The notes below the pieces were generated by a model, which worked only from the letters and a program-made list of their open reading frames with translations, searched no databases and was not told the DNA's origin. A stretch of DNA of 23,573 nt from CADCWN01 sp039810045 (GTDB taxonomy: Bacteria; Chloroflexota; Chloroflexia; Thermomicrobiales; CADCWN01). The position numbers and the translations under genes are program-made. The stretch covers positions 1 through 23,573 of the forward strand of contig JBDHWF010000062.1 of assembly GCA_039810045.1 (NCBI GenBank), written 5' to 3'. Shown here piece by piece: positions 1 through 8,669 of this stretch; the first letter of the stretch is position 1, and each line of letters begins with the position of its first letter.

Positions 1-1796
1 CCCTGATAGGTCACACGATAGACTGCCCCGCCGAGATCATCGCTAATGTATAGTGCGCCATCGGCCCCCACGATAATATCGACTGGGTTGCCCCAGATAT
101 TGCCATCGGTTCCCACCCAGCCAACGATGAAATCGCGTGGGCCAGCGCTCTGCCGCCCTGGCACCATGGAGAGAAATACCACCCGATGCCCATAGCGGTA
201 TGGCTTATCGTACGGCCCATGCTCCGTCAGGAAGACGCCATTGACGAATGGCTGCGAGAATTTGACACCCTCAGAGAAACCAAATCCAAGCGGCGCACTG
301 CGGGCGGGCAGTGCGACCAACGGGGTTTCCACCTGGGTTCGGCAATACTCCTCACGCCCAGCACCAATTGCCGAAGGATCTGGCGTGGGCGGAATCCCGA
401 CACAATACGGCCAGCCATAGTTCACGCCATCGCGCAGCGGCGTGAAATAATCGTTGGGCCGATCATTGCCGAGGGTGTTCCGCTCGTTGACACTCGCCCA
501 GAGCAGCTTCGTGCGAGGGTCTACGCCCAGGCCCACGGCGTTCCGCAAGCCCCGCGCATAGATCTTTCCACCACTTCCATCGTCGTTGAACTGCAAAACG
601 GTTGCCCGCCGCTCATCCGAACCAGTGCAAATATCGCAGTCGCTCCCCACCGACACGTACATCTTGCCATCAGCCCCAAAGACAAGCGTGCGCGTGTCGT
701 GGTTGACATCGCCCACCAGACCCACACCAGGGCCGCTCGGCAGCACTGGGACAATCGTTTGCGGGGCTGCCTGCGCCTGCACGTCACCGCTGCTGTAGGG
801 AATCCGGATCACCGACGCTTCCAGGGCCACATAGAGGTAGCCATTACGAAACGCCAGCCCATGCGGCTTCGCCAACCCGCTGAGGAAGACTTTCGGCTCA
901 TCAGTCACACCATCGTGGTTGCGGTCGGGCAATACGACGATCTCGCCACTATATTTGACCGAGAGAAAGAGGTCGCCATTGGGCGCAACGGCCATCATCC
1001 GCGCCCCACCAAGCCCAGCGGCAAAGACGCTGATGGCGAAGTTGGGCGGCAACGTCAGGGTGCGGGGCGCGGCAAAGGGGCCAGTGCGGTACTGCGCTGG
1101 CACCACCACCGTCTTTGGCACCGAAGCCGCTGGGGCTTCGGGGGTGCCAGGGTCACCGAGAATCCGATTGCCAAGCAAGCCCAGCAGAACTTCGGAAGGT
1201 GTGTTCTTATACTCAGGATGCCACTCGAACCGATTCCGCTCGAAATATTGCACTACGTAATCGGTGTTCGTGTTGGTGTCGTGTTCGCTGAACTCCTCGG
1301 AGATCGGGTAGCCATAGAGGGCCAACCCGCCATGGGTTTCCCAATAGGCTTTGAACGAGTTGCGTAACGTATGGCCCGTTTCTGGGAAGTATGTCTGCCC
1401 CACAATGTGTGGGTCATTGACCCGCTGGAACGGGCCTTCAGCCTCGCGCCCGATCACCGCCTGTGAACCAAGCAAACCCAGTAACACTTCATATGGCGTA
1501 TTTGCATATTCGGGGTGCCATTCAAAGCGGTTGCGCTCAAACCACTGCACGATATAGAACTTCCCATCAGCGGGGTTGACCTCGCGAATTTCAGGCGTGC
1601 GCGGATAACCAAACTGTGCCAATCCCCCGTGCGCCCGCCAGTAGCTAAGAAAGCCGTGCGTGTCGGAGAGCGTCTGGCCTGTCTCCGGGAAATAGACTTC
1701 CTCGGCGGCGACCGGGCGGGCGGGCAGCGCCACCATTCCCAGCGGCACGACCAACACCAGCAGGATCATCAAGCGGGTAACGATCGTACGCTGCAT
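1..1796 (-). CDS. Secreted PQQ-dependent sugar dehydrogenase-like protein with two N-terminal FPETGH repeats (partial)
   Basis: The gene runs off the left edge; 598 codons are visible and the C-terminus is probably almost complete, since the frame reaches the usual final GGAVYRVTY strand. The ATG at 1796 follows AGGGAGG at good spacing. Residues 1-31 look like a signal peptide (hydrophobic 9-24, then PVAA). Two repeats of about 95 residues follow (34-118 and 128-214). Each starts with YFPETG[QH]TL, has a YW..HGGLA..GYP core and ends in FERNRFEWHPEY.NTP.EVLLGLLG. Residues 240-598 form a glucose/sorbosone dehydrogenase-type beta-propeller: LPPNFAISVFAAGL, GLAKPHGLAFRNG, VGSDCDICTGSDERR, YARGLRNAVGL, DGVNYGWPYC and DIIVGADGALYISDD. 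Family members oxidise sugars or sugar alcohols with PQQ in the periplasm or extracellularly; the substrate cannot be predicted. The repeats resemble modules seen in secreted Chloroflexota proteins and may anchor or bind wall polymers, which is inference. The gene starts 69 bp after the peptidase gene on the same strand. Confidence 0.9.
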   Translation of the reverse strand, partial: MQRTIVTRLMILLVLVVPLGMVALPARPVAAEEVYFPETGQTLSDTHGFLSYWRAHGGLAQFGYPRTPEIREVNPADGKFYIVQWFERNRFEWHPEYANTPYEVLLGLLGSQAVIGREAEGPFQRVNDPHIVGQTYFPETGHTLRNSFKAYWETHGGLALYGYPISEEFSEHDTNTNTDYVVQYFERNRFEWHPEYKNTPSEVLLGLLGNRILGDPGTPEAPAASVPKTVVVPAQYRTGPFAAPRTLTLPPNFAISVFAAGLGGARMMAVAPNGDLFLSVKYSGEIVVLPDRNHDGVTDEPKVFLSGLAKPHGLAFRNGYLYVALEASVIRIPYSSGDVQAQAAPQTIVPVLPSGPGVGLVGDVNHDTRTLVFGADGKMYVSVGSDCDICTGSDERRATVLQFNDDGSGGKIYARGLRNAVGLGVDPRTKLLWASVNERNTLGNDRPNDYFTPLRDGVNYGWPYCVGIPPTPDPSAIGAGREEYCRTQVETPLVALPARSAPLGFGFSEGVKFSQPFVNGVFLTEHGPYDKPYRYGHRVVFLSMVPGRQSAGPRDFIVGWVGTDGNIWGNPVDIIVGADGALYISDDLGGAVYRVTYQ

Positions 1797-1865
1797 CGGA
1801 GCCTCCCTTCACCGAAACCAGATTCCCCCCAGCAACAGGCTATGCTTGGATCGCTCTTGTGGGCA

Positions 1866-2825
1866 TCACTCTAGCGCAAAGCGCTGCAATGCATCAAGCA
1901 CAACATCCATAAAAGTTACACCGCCACCATGCCCCGCATCATCAAGAATGTGCAATTCAGTCGTCTGCCAGCCTTTCATCAGCTGCCAGGCCGTTTCCAA
2001 AGGCCCACTGACATCGAAACGCCCATGAATCAGCACCCCAGGAATTCCGTTCAGCTTCGCCGCATCGCGAATCAACTGCCGATCTTCAAGAAACGCCGCG
2101 TTCCGCCAGTAATGCGTCACAAGGCGCGTGAACCGTTGCCGGAAAACTGGATCCGCATAGCGTAGGCTCGGCTGATGACCAGGAGTGAACGATACATGGG
2201 CATCTTCCCAGATACACCAATCGCGCGCCGCTTTTTCCCGTACTGCAGGATCGGGGTCAGCCAGCAGCGTGGCGTAGGCATCTACCAGCGGAAGCTGCCG
2301 CAAATGCGCTGGCACCCCAGCGGCAAACTGCTCCCACTCCTGCGGAAAAATCCGCCCGACGCCTTCGGTGATCCATTCGACTTCGCGCTGAGAAGTGGTC
2401 GTCACAAAACCGAGAATGATCGCGCCCACGCGCTCCCTATGGGCGTGGGCGTAAGCCTGAGCCAACGTACACCCCCAGGAAACGCCAAACAACACGGTCC
2501 ACCGCGCAATCCCCAGCTGCTCGCGCAACGCCTCAATATCCGCGATCAGGTGTTGCGTGGTGTTGCGGCTGAGATCGGTGTCTGGCCCATCGGCCAGGGG
2601 GCGACTGCGCCCAGCGCCACGCTGGTCGAACAACACCGCCCGATAGTGTTGTGGGTCAAAGAACCGCCGCTGATTGACCGAACAGCCCGAACCAGGGCCA
2701 CCATGCAAAAAGAGTGCTGGTTTCCCGTGCGGATTACCACTGCACTCCCAATAGATCTCCTGCCCATCACCAACGTCAAGCATCCCACTTGCATATGGTT
2801 CAATCGGCGGAAACTGCTCGGCCAT
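1866..2825 (-). CDS. pip: Proline iminopeptidase (alpha/beta hydrolase, peptidase family S33)
   Basis: Releases N-terminal proline from peptides in the cytoplasm (EC 3.4.11.5 by family). The 319-residue length is normal for the bacterial enzyme. Visible hallmarks are the oxyanion-hole motif HGGPGSG at 41-47, FDQRGAGRS at 66-74, the nucleophile elbow GVSWG with Ser116 (114-118), an Asp at 271 in GRFD and a His at 299 in AGHGGG. The family usually reads GGSWGS at the elbow and the protein here has GVSWGC, a mild deviation that keeps the Ser and the G-x-S-x-G shape. The frame opens seven codons earlier at 2846, but the ATG at 2825 is directly preceded by AAGGAGG at ideal spacing and is preferred. 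No signal peptide is visible. It may be co-transcribed with the dehydrogenase gene downstream, although the functions look unrelated. Confidence 0.9.
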   Translation of the reverse strand: MAEQFPPIEPYASGMLDVGDGQEIYWECSGNPHGKPALFLHGGPGSGCSVNQRRFFDPQHYRAVLFDQRGAGRSRPLADGPDTDLSRNTTQHLIADIEALREQLGIARWTVLFGVSWGCTLAQAYAHAHRERVGAIILGFVTTTSQREVEWITEGVGRIFPQEWEQFAAGVPAHLRQLPLVDAYATLLADPDPAVREKAARDWCIWEDAHVSFTPGHQPSLRYADPVFRQRFTRLVTHYWRNAAFLEDRQLIRDAAKLNGIPGVLIHGRFDVSGPLETAWQLMKGWQTTELHILDDAGHGGGVTFMDVVLDALQRFALE

Positions 2826-3012
2826 CGGCCCCTCCTTGCTATACAATAATCACCGTACAAAACCTTTCCCACTCTATCGTATCGCCATCGCCCTGGTCGC
2901 TGTCCATTCGAACAGGGCGGCAGATGCCTTTCCGTTCACCAGCCCTTGCCCTGATCGATCGTACAGGGAAAAGATCGCCCATCCGCCAGCCCAGATCGCG
3001 GGTGCGAACCAG

Positions 3013-3018
3013 TATAGT
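3013..3018 (+). promoter_or_regulatory. Possible -10 element upstream of the MATE transporter gene
   Basis: TATAGT lies 42 bp before the GTG start of the transporter, in the 235-bp divergent gap between the peptidase and transporter genes. No convincing -35 hexamer is seen 17 bp upstream. Nothing else was recognised in this gap. Confidence 0.3.
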
Positions 3019-3060
3019 TACGGTGGCAGTGGGCCAGCGACAATCAACAAAGGATGATGC

Positions 3061-4479
3061 GTGACGCTCGAAGCAACAGACCAATCACCAACGGAACTCG
3101 CCACCCCCACGCCAAGCGTGAAAGCATCACCTGGTATCTACCGCCGCGTGATCGATCTCGCATGGCCGACCATCGCCCAAAATCTACTCGAGATGTTGCT
3201 AGGGGTCATTGACACGATTCTCGTCGCCCGCCTTGGCACCGCCGCGATTGCTGGCGTCGGCACTGCCCTCCAGGTACTCTACTTCCTGATCGCGATCCTC
3301 AGTGCCGTAACGGTGGGGGCCTCGATCATGGTCGCCCACGCCATCGGAGCCGCGCAACCACGAATCGCCAACAACACGGCCAAACAGGCGATCATCTGGG
3401 GCCTACTCAGTTCGCTCCCCGCCGCACTGGTCGGCGTACTCGGCGCAGGATTGCTGATCCGCGCCTTTGGCGTCGCCGCCGATGTCGCGGAAATTGGCAC
3501 CACCTATTTGCAAATCATGATGTTCAGCCTGCCCACCTTGATGCTCATCTTCATTGCTGGTGCGGTGCTGCGTGGGGCGGGTGACACCCGCACGCCCATG
3601 CTCGTTGGTCTGCTCGACAACCTGATCAATGCCGTCCTCGCCTACGCCCTGATCTACGGCCACCTGGGCCTGCCCGCCCTCGGTGCGGCTGGCTCTGCCT
3701 GGGCCGCCGCTATCGCCCGCCTGGTCGGCGCAGTGATCCTGATCGCCGTGCTGGTGCGCGGACGCGGTGGTTTACGGCTACGGGGCTGGCACGGCTGGCG
3801 GCCACAACTCGCCCCGGTGCGCCAGGTCTTTCGCCTGGGGATTCCCGCCGCCATTGAACAAATGTTGATCTCCGCATCATTCACCGTCTTTACGGTGATC
3901 ATCGCCAGACTCGGCACGATCGATCTGGCAGCGCAGCGGATCAGCTTCAATATCCTTTCGCTGGGCTTCATGCCTGGGGTGGGCTTTGGCATCGCCACCA
4001 GTGTGCTGGTGGGGCAAAGCCTCGGCGCAGGACACAAGGCCCTGGCGCGAGAGGCCGCCCACGCCGCCGCCATCTGGGTTACGGGCTGGATGACGGTAAT
4101 GGGGATCATCTTCTTCGTCTTTGCCCACCCAATCGCCACCATCTTCACCACTGACCCTGAGGTGATCGACCTCAGTGCCGCCTGCCTGCGCGTCCTGGTT
4201 TTCTCGCTGCCGATCTGGGGCCAAACGTTTATCTGGTCTGGGGGCTTGCGCGGTACGGGCAATACCCGCCTGCCGCTGCTCGCCAACACCGTTGGGATGT
4301 GGCTCGGCGTCGCCTTGGCGTTCGTCCTGATTCGCCTCACCCAGCCCACCCTGCCCCTGGTCTGGGCAGTCTGTCTCCCTGGTTGGCTGCTCAGTGCGGT
4401 CATCGTCTGGATCGGCTTCCGCCGCGCCAAGCTCGCCGCCCTCACCACCGATAACAGCGCCGCATTAGCCGCGCATTAG
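3061..4479 (+). CDS. MATE family efflux transporter
   Basis: A 472-residue polytopic inner-membrane protein with about 12 hydrophobic segments in two homologous halves (roughly residues 27-220 and 255-460). It matches the multidrug and toxin extrusion family: the first helix region reads LAWPTIAQNLLEMLLGVIDT, followed by ARLGTAAIAGVG, then a glycine-rich stretch and VAHAIGA. The second half repeats the pattern with GIPAAIEQMLISAS, ARLGTIDLAAQRIS and GFGIATSVLVGQSLGAG. Known members export cationic drugs or metabolites by Na+ or H+ antiport; the substrate is unknown. The start is GTG at 3061: an in-frame TGA lies two codons upstream, and AAAGGA precedes it at about 7 bases. Its stop overlaps the stop of the convergent PaiB-like gene by 4 bp, so no terminator separates them. 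Confidence 0.92.
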   Translation: MTLEATDQSPTELATPTPSVKASPGIYRRVIDLAWPTIAQNLLEMLLGVIDTILVARLGTAAIAGVGTALQVLYFLIAILSAVTVGASIMVAHAIGAAQPRIANNTAKQAIIWGLLSSLPAALVGVLGAGLLIRAFGVAADVAEIGTTYLQIMMFSLPTLMLIFIAGAVLRGAGDTRTPMLVGLLDNLINAVLAYALIYGHLGLPALGAAGSAWAAAIARLVGAVILIAVLVRGRGGLRLRGWHGWRPQLAPVRQVFRLGIPAAIEQMLISASFTVFTVIIARLGTIDLAAQRISFNILSLGFMPGVGFGIATSVLVGQSLGAGHKALAREAAHAAAIWVTGWMTVMGIIFFVFAHPIATIFTTDPEVIDLSAACLRVLVFSLPIWGQTFIWSGGLRGTGNTRLPLLANTVGMWLGVALAFVLIRLTQPTLPLVWAVCLPGWLLSAVIVWIGFRRAKLAALTTDNSAALAAH

Positions 4480-5114
4480 CGGTTCCGCTCCGCAATCAAC
4501 TGCGCCATCGCCAGTTGCTCCGGCCCACCTGCTGCGCGCAGGCCGTTCACTGCGCCAACGCGATCGTGCGGCAGGCGGTTCTGGCTGGTCTTCCACTTGC
4601 CGATCAGCCGTGATACGGGAATCGAGACCCCAACTACGTCGGCGATCATTCCGCGCAAATAGTCTTGTGGGGCATCGCCCATCTTCCACGGCATCGCCTG
4701 CGTTGCTTCCATCGTCTTCGTCAGGCGACCAAGAAAGGCCCGCAGCCACTTCTCATCATCGTGGATCACCAATGGCCCATAGGCGTGAACGACGACATAG
4801 TTGTGCGTTGGCACGACCTCGTGGTTCTCCTGCTTGGTGGGATACCAGTTTGGTGAGATGTACGCCTGTGGCCCCTGGAAGATCACCAGGGCTTCGTGGT
4901 CAGCAACGAAGTCGTGCCAGACCACATTATTCCGCGCTACGTGTCCCGTCAGGGTGCCATGCGGCCCCATGGCAGGATCGAACAGGAACGGCAGATGATT
5001 CGCATTCAACCCCTCGCTGCTCAGCGTCACCAACGTCCCCAGCGGGTAATCGGCCAGCAGCTGTTGCAACACCGCTGGATCAGTTTCGGCAAAGTGGGGC
5101 GGCAAGTACACCAT
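4476..5114 (-). CDS. FMN-binding PaiB-family protein
   Basis: A 212-residue soluble protein of the PaiB family, which has the split-barrel FMN-binding fold of flavin reductases. Family signatures are clear: MVYLPPHFAE at the N-terminus, ANHLPFLFD, GTLTGHVARNN, the block FQGPQAYISPNWYPTK, then VVPTHNYVVVHAYG and KTSQNRLPHDR near the C-terminus. PaiB of Bacillus subtilis was described as a negative regulator of sporulation and protease genes, but most family members have no proven function. An FMN-dependent or heme-degrading role is also possible. The start ATG follows GAGAGGAG. It is the last gene of the minus-strand glycosidase cluster, 39 bp after the GH63-like gene, so it is probably co-transcribed, whether or not it shares the pathway. 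Confidence 0.88.
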   Translation of the reverse strand: MVYLPPHFAETDPAVLQQLLADYPLGTLVTLSSEGLNANHLPFLFDPAMGPHGTLTGHVARNNVVWHDFVADHEALVIFQGPQAYISPNWYPTKQENHEVVPTHNYVVVHAYGPLVIHDDEKWLRAFLGRLTKTMEATQAMPWKMGDAPQDYLRGMIADVVGVSIPVSRLIGKWKTSQNRLPHDRVGAVNGLRAAGGPEQLAMAQLIAERNR

Positions 5115-5153
5115 GATTACGCTCCTCTCTCATCGGCGACGCAACAAGCAACC

Positions 5154-7943
5154 TCACAGCCTCTCCACCGCCTCGCGTCCGCGCTGGTGATGATACTGCT
5201 GCTGAATGAGCTTGGCGACCAACCCTGTCCAGCCAGTCTGGTGGCTCGCCCCCAACCCCTTCCCCGTATCACCATCGAAATACTCTGAGAAGGGTGGGTA
5301 ATCGCGCCAAAGCGGGTCGCGCTGGAACCGCTCATCAGCACCGAAAACTGCCCGCCGCCCCTGCTCATCGAGCGTAAAGAGCCGAATCAATCGCCGCGAC
5401 AGTTCGTCCGCCACACCATCCAGCGTCATATATTGACCCGAACCAGTCGGACACTCCACCTGAAAATCGTCGCCGAAATAATGGTAGAACCGCTGCAACG
5501 ACTCGATCAGCAGAAAGTTGACCGGGAACCAGACTGGCCCACGCCAGTTGGAGTTGCCGCCAAACATCCCACTGCGCGACTCCCCTGGCTCATACCGCAC
5601 CGTATATTCCTCGCCACCCAGGTCGAGGATATACGGATGATCCAGGTGGTAGCGGCTCAGGGCGCGGACGCCGTAGTCACTCAGAAACTCGGCGGGATCG
5701 AGGGCCCAGCGTAACAATCGCTTCAGACGATGCCCTCGGCAGATCGCCAGCAGGCGCCGTTCCTGTAACCCTGGCTCCTGCCAGCGCGAGACCAGTTGCG
5801 CCAGATCGGGGCGATGCCGCAAATACCATTCCAGAGCATAGCGAAACTCTGGCAACTCATTCAGTACCTCTGGTTCAATCGTTTCCACCGCAAAGAGCGG
5901 AATCAGGCCGACAAACGACCGAATCCGCATGGGCAGCGCCTCACTATCGCTCAGGCGCAGAATATCGTAGAAGAATGAATCTTCCTCATTCCAAAGCGAG
6001 ATCCCTTCGGTACCAGTTTCGTCGCCCATCGTCGCCATCGCCGCCGCAATCGCCAGGAAATGTTCGAAGAACTTGGTCGCAATCGACTGATAAACGGGGT
6101 TCTCACGGGCGAGTTCCAGGGAAATCGTCAGCATATTCAGGCAGAACATCGCCATCCAGCTGGTGCCGTCACTCTGTTCGAGGAAGCCACCATTCGGCAG
6201 TGGCTTACTGCGGTCGAAGACGCCGATATTGTCCAGGCCAAGAAAACCACCCTCAAAGATATTGTTCCCCTCGGCGTCCTTACGGTTCACCCACCAGGTA
6301 AAGTTCAACATCAACTTATGAAAAACCCGCTCCAAAAACTCGCGATCGGCGTGGTCGTGGTGCGCCCGCTCGATCTGATAGACCCGCCAGGCGGCCCAGG
6401 CAAGGACAGGCGGGTTCACATCATCAAACTGCCATTCATAGGCGGGTACCTGCCCATTCGGGTGCTGATACCATTCGCGCAGGAGCAAATCGAGTTGGCT
6501 TTTCGCAAAGGTAGGATCCACCATTGCCAGGGGCAAACAGTGAAACGCCAGATCCCAGGCGGCATACCAGGGATATTCCCAAGTATCGGGCATCGACATC
6601 ACCCGCTCGTTGTACACGTGCCGCCAGGTGTGATTGCGCCCATAGAGTCGCTCATGTGGCGGCGCAGGCTCGGCGGGATCGCCATCGAGCCAACGGGCGA
6701 TCACGTAGTTGTAGAACTGCTTCGACCAGAGTAACCCCGCTAGCGCTTGCCGATAGATCAATCGCTGGTCGTCATTGGCCCCTGGCGGCAACATCGCCCC
6801 ATAAAAGGCATCGGCCTCCTGCTGGCGCGTGGTCATCACTTCATCAAAATCAGCAAACGGTCCAGCCTGTCCACTTCCACCAAGATAGCGGTTGATCAGC
6901 GGCCATGATTCGGAGAGCAACGCCTCATCGACCCAGATCAGCGCATCTTCTGGCGGATCCTCAACAACCGCGCTGATCGGCGCAACGAGCAGCCGCAACC
7001 GCACCGTGACTGTCGCCCCCGGCGCAATCTTCCGCCGATAGAGCGCGGCGGCTTTGGTGCCGCGCCGATGCGGATTGATCGCCTCCTGCTCACCGTTAAC
7101 CAGGTAGCGATGAAAGGCATCTTTCACATATGGCTGTGGGTTTGGTTGCCCAAAGAGTCGTTCTACATTCGTGTCATTCTCGGTAAAAAGCAGCTGATCG
7201 GCCCCTTCGCACACCAGCATCTGCCCACCCAGAATCGGGTGGGCTCCGGCAATTGCCGGGAAGGGCGCTCCCTCTGAATTCTGTACCGTTGCCGCAACTA
7301 ATGCGCCCCGAGTGCGCCCTGCCCAAGTCCAGGTATTGCGGTACCACAGTGTCGGCAACAGCCAGATATCCACTTCCTCCGGCCCATGATTCGTCACCGA
7401 GAGGCGGATCAAGAAGTCGTCGGGGGTGGCTTTGGCATAATCAACCACCAGATCACAGAAACGGTGGTCGTCAAGAATCCCCGTATCAATCAGTTCATAT
7501 TCATCGTCGTTGTGGCCCCGCTGCCGCGCTTCTGCCAGCAATGCTTCATAGGGGTACTCCGCGTGAGGATAGCGATAGAGCGCCCGCATGAACGAGTGGG
7601 TCGGCGTCGAATCCAGGTAGGCGTAATACTCTTTGACATCCTCGCCGTGATTCCCCTCTGGCCCAGTCAAGCCAAAAAGCCGTTCCTTCAGGATTGGGTC
7701 ACGCCCATTCCAGAGAGCCAGTGCAAAGCAGGCCCGCCCCTTCCCATCGGATAACCCCAACAGGCCATCTTCGTTCCAGCGATAGGCCCGCGACCGCGCC
7801 TGATCATGCGTGAAGTAGCCCCAGGCATCACCATTCTCGCTGTAATCCTCGCGCACTGTTCCCCAGGCCCGCTCACTGAGGTAGGGTCCCCACCGTAGCC
7901 ACGCATCGTAATCTTCGTGCAGGCGGTCGTTTTCAACAGTCAT
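5154..7943 (-). CDS. GH63 / MGH1-like glycoside hydrolase (glucosidase)
   Basis: A 929-residue protein with no signal peptide, so probably cytoplasmic. The first ~350 residues contain beta-rich segments typical of the long bacterial glucosidases (WGPYLSERAWGTVREDYS, AYRWNEDGL). The rest is an (alpha/alpha)6 barrel of the GH63/mannosylglycerate-hydrolase-like type: HTWRHVYNERVMSMPDTWEYPWYAAWDLAFH, YEWQFDDVNPPV, GGFLGLDNIGVFDRS (about 564-578), NWRGPVWFPVNFLL (about 794-807) and EYFDGDTGKGLGASHQTGW (about 884-902). By analogy with GH63, the acid is an Asp in the middle part and the base a Glu near the C-terminus; which residues these are was not proven here. Related cytosolic enzymes hydrolyse small glucosides or mannosides such as glucosylglycerate. 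The frame opens at GTG 7949, but ATG 7943 has GAGGGG at proper spacing. It sits 22 bp after the propeller gene. Confidence 0.88.
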   Translation of the reverse strand: MTVENDRLHEDYDAWLRWGPYLSERAWGTVREDYSENGDAWGYFTHDQARSRAYRWNEDGLLGLSDGKGRACFALALWNGRDPILKERLFGLTGPEGNHGEDVKEYYAYLDSTPTHSFMRALYRYPHAEYPYEALLAEARQRGHNDDEYELIDTGILDDHRFCDLVVDYAKATPDDFLIRLSVTNHGPEEVDIWLLPTLWYRNTWTWAGRTRGALVAATVQNSEGAPFPAIAGAHPILGGQMLVCEGADQLLFTENDTNVERLFGQPNPQPYVKDAFHRYLVNGEQEAINPHRRGTKAAALYRRKIAPGATVTVRLRLLVAPISAVVEDPPEDALIWVDEALLSESWPLINRYLGGSGQAGPFADFDEVMTTRQQEADAFYGAMLPPGANDDQRLIYRQALAGLLWSKQFYNYVIARWLDGDPAEPAPPHERLYGRNHTWRHVYNERVMSMPDTWEYPWYAAWDLAFHCLPLAMVDPTFAKSQLDLLLREWYQHPNGQVPAYEWQFDDVNPPVLAWAAWRVYQIERAHHDHADREFLERVFHKLMLNFTWWVNRKDAEGNNIFEGGFLGLDNIGVFDRSKPLPNGGFLEQSDGTSWMAMFCLNMLTISLELARENPVYQSIATKFFEHFLAIAAAMATMGDETGTEGISLWNEEDSFFYDILRLSDSEALPMRIRSFVGLIPLFAVETIEPEVLNELPEFRYALEWYLRHRPDLAQLVSRWQEPGLQERRLLAICRGHRLKRLLRWALDPAEFLSDYGVRALSRYHLDHPYILDLGGEEYTVRYEPGESRSGMFGGNSNWRGPVWFPVNFLLIESLQRFYHYFGDDFQVECPTGSGQYMTLDGVADELSRRLIRLFTLDEQGRRAVFGADERFQRDPLWRDYPPFSEYFDGDTGKGLGASHQTGWTGLVAKLIQQQYHHQRGREAVERL

Positions 7944-7965
7944 TGTCACCCCTCGACGCCCTACC

Positions 7966-8637
7966 CTACCCCTGGGTAGCGTGCAGCGGAATCGTCGCCA
8001 CCAATCGCGTATCAGCGTCGCAATACCAGAGATCGCCCTGATAGTAGGTTAGACCATGGGGATCGGGGCCAGCTTCGGGGCCGGGATCCAACGCCAGCAC
8101 GCGGCGCACTGCCCCTTCCAGGCTGTAGCCGGTGATCGTGCGGTGCGTTGTCTCCGCCACCCAAAGCGTTTCCCCGTCCCAGGCGAGCCCATGCGGGCGA
8201 TTCCCTGGGGCGGGGAATTGGCGCAGAATCTGCCCATCGTGGGGATCGAGTTGATAGGTCGTCGCTGCTGGTGGCACCGTCACCCAGAGCTTGCCGTCGA
8301 TCCATTCCAACCCGTGCGCGCCACTCTTTTCACTCGCGCCAGGGGTGGCGAGTCGCTGCAACTCGGTACCATCGAGCGCATAGCGAAAGAGTTCGATGGG
8401 CGTGAAGGTGGACGCCACCCAGATCGCCTCACCATCCCAGGTAATCCCGCTCGAATGATGCGTGCCAGTCGGAAAATGACGAATCGCGCTGCCAGTCTGC
8501 CAGTCGAGCAGATAAACATTCAGATCGTCCTGATCGATCACCCAAAGCCCTTCAGCGGTCGCCTGTAAGCCATTCGGCTGTGGTCCAGGGGTTTGCCAGC
8601 GTGGTTGCCCTTGAACACGTTCGGGGGTAATCGCCAT
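7966..8637 (-). CDS. Small five-repeat beta-propeller protein (SMP-30/NHL/Vgb-like)
   Basis: A 223-residue soluble protein built almost wholly from five repeats of about 40 residues. Each has a G-L-x-W/T-x-x-G-x-L/I-W-V core followed by a strand ending in D-G or T-G: LQATAEGLWVIDQDDLNVY, ITWDGEAIWVASTFTPIELF, LEWIDGKLWVTVPPAATTY, LAWDGETLWVAETTHRTITGY and LTYYQGDLWYCDADTRLVA. This is the pattern of glutaminyl-cyclase-like, virginiamycin-B-lyase-like and SMP-30-like propellers. No signal peptide is seen. Its role is unknown; placed between a sugar dehydrogenase and a glycosidase, it could be a lactonase, a lyase or a ligand-binding protein. ATG 8637 has AAAGGAG six bases upstream. Gaps to its neighbours are 32 and 22 bp, so it is firmly inside the operon. 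Confidence 0.8.
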   Translation of the reverse strand: MAITPERVQGQPRWQTPGPQPNGLQATAEGLWVIDQDDLNVYLLDWQTGSAIRHFPTGTHHSSGITWDGEAIWVASTFTPIELFRYALDGTELQRLATPGASEKSGAHGLEWIDGKLWVTVPPAATTYQLDPHDGQILRQFPAPGNRPHGLAWDGETLWVAETTHRTITGYSLEGAVRRVLALDPGPEAGPDPHGLTYYQGDLWYCDADTRLVATIPLHATQG

Positions 8638-8669
8638 GATCGACTCCTTTCATCCTGATCGTCACACAC

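Noticed and set aside
186..1367. A 393-codon open frame on the plus strand, antisense to the sugar dehydrogenase.
   Set aside because: The minus-strand frame has a signal peptide, repeats and a clear propeller; the plus frame has a low-complexity, Arg/His-rich composition and no ribosome site. It is a GC-driven shadow.
2849..3060. Small overlapping open frames on both strands in the gap before the MATE gene.
   Set aside because: None has a ribosome site or recognisable protein; frames on both strands are expected at this GC content.
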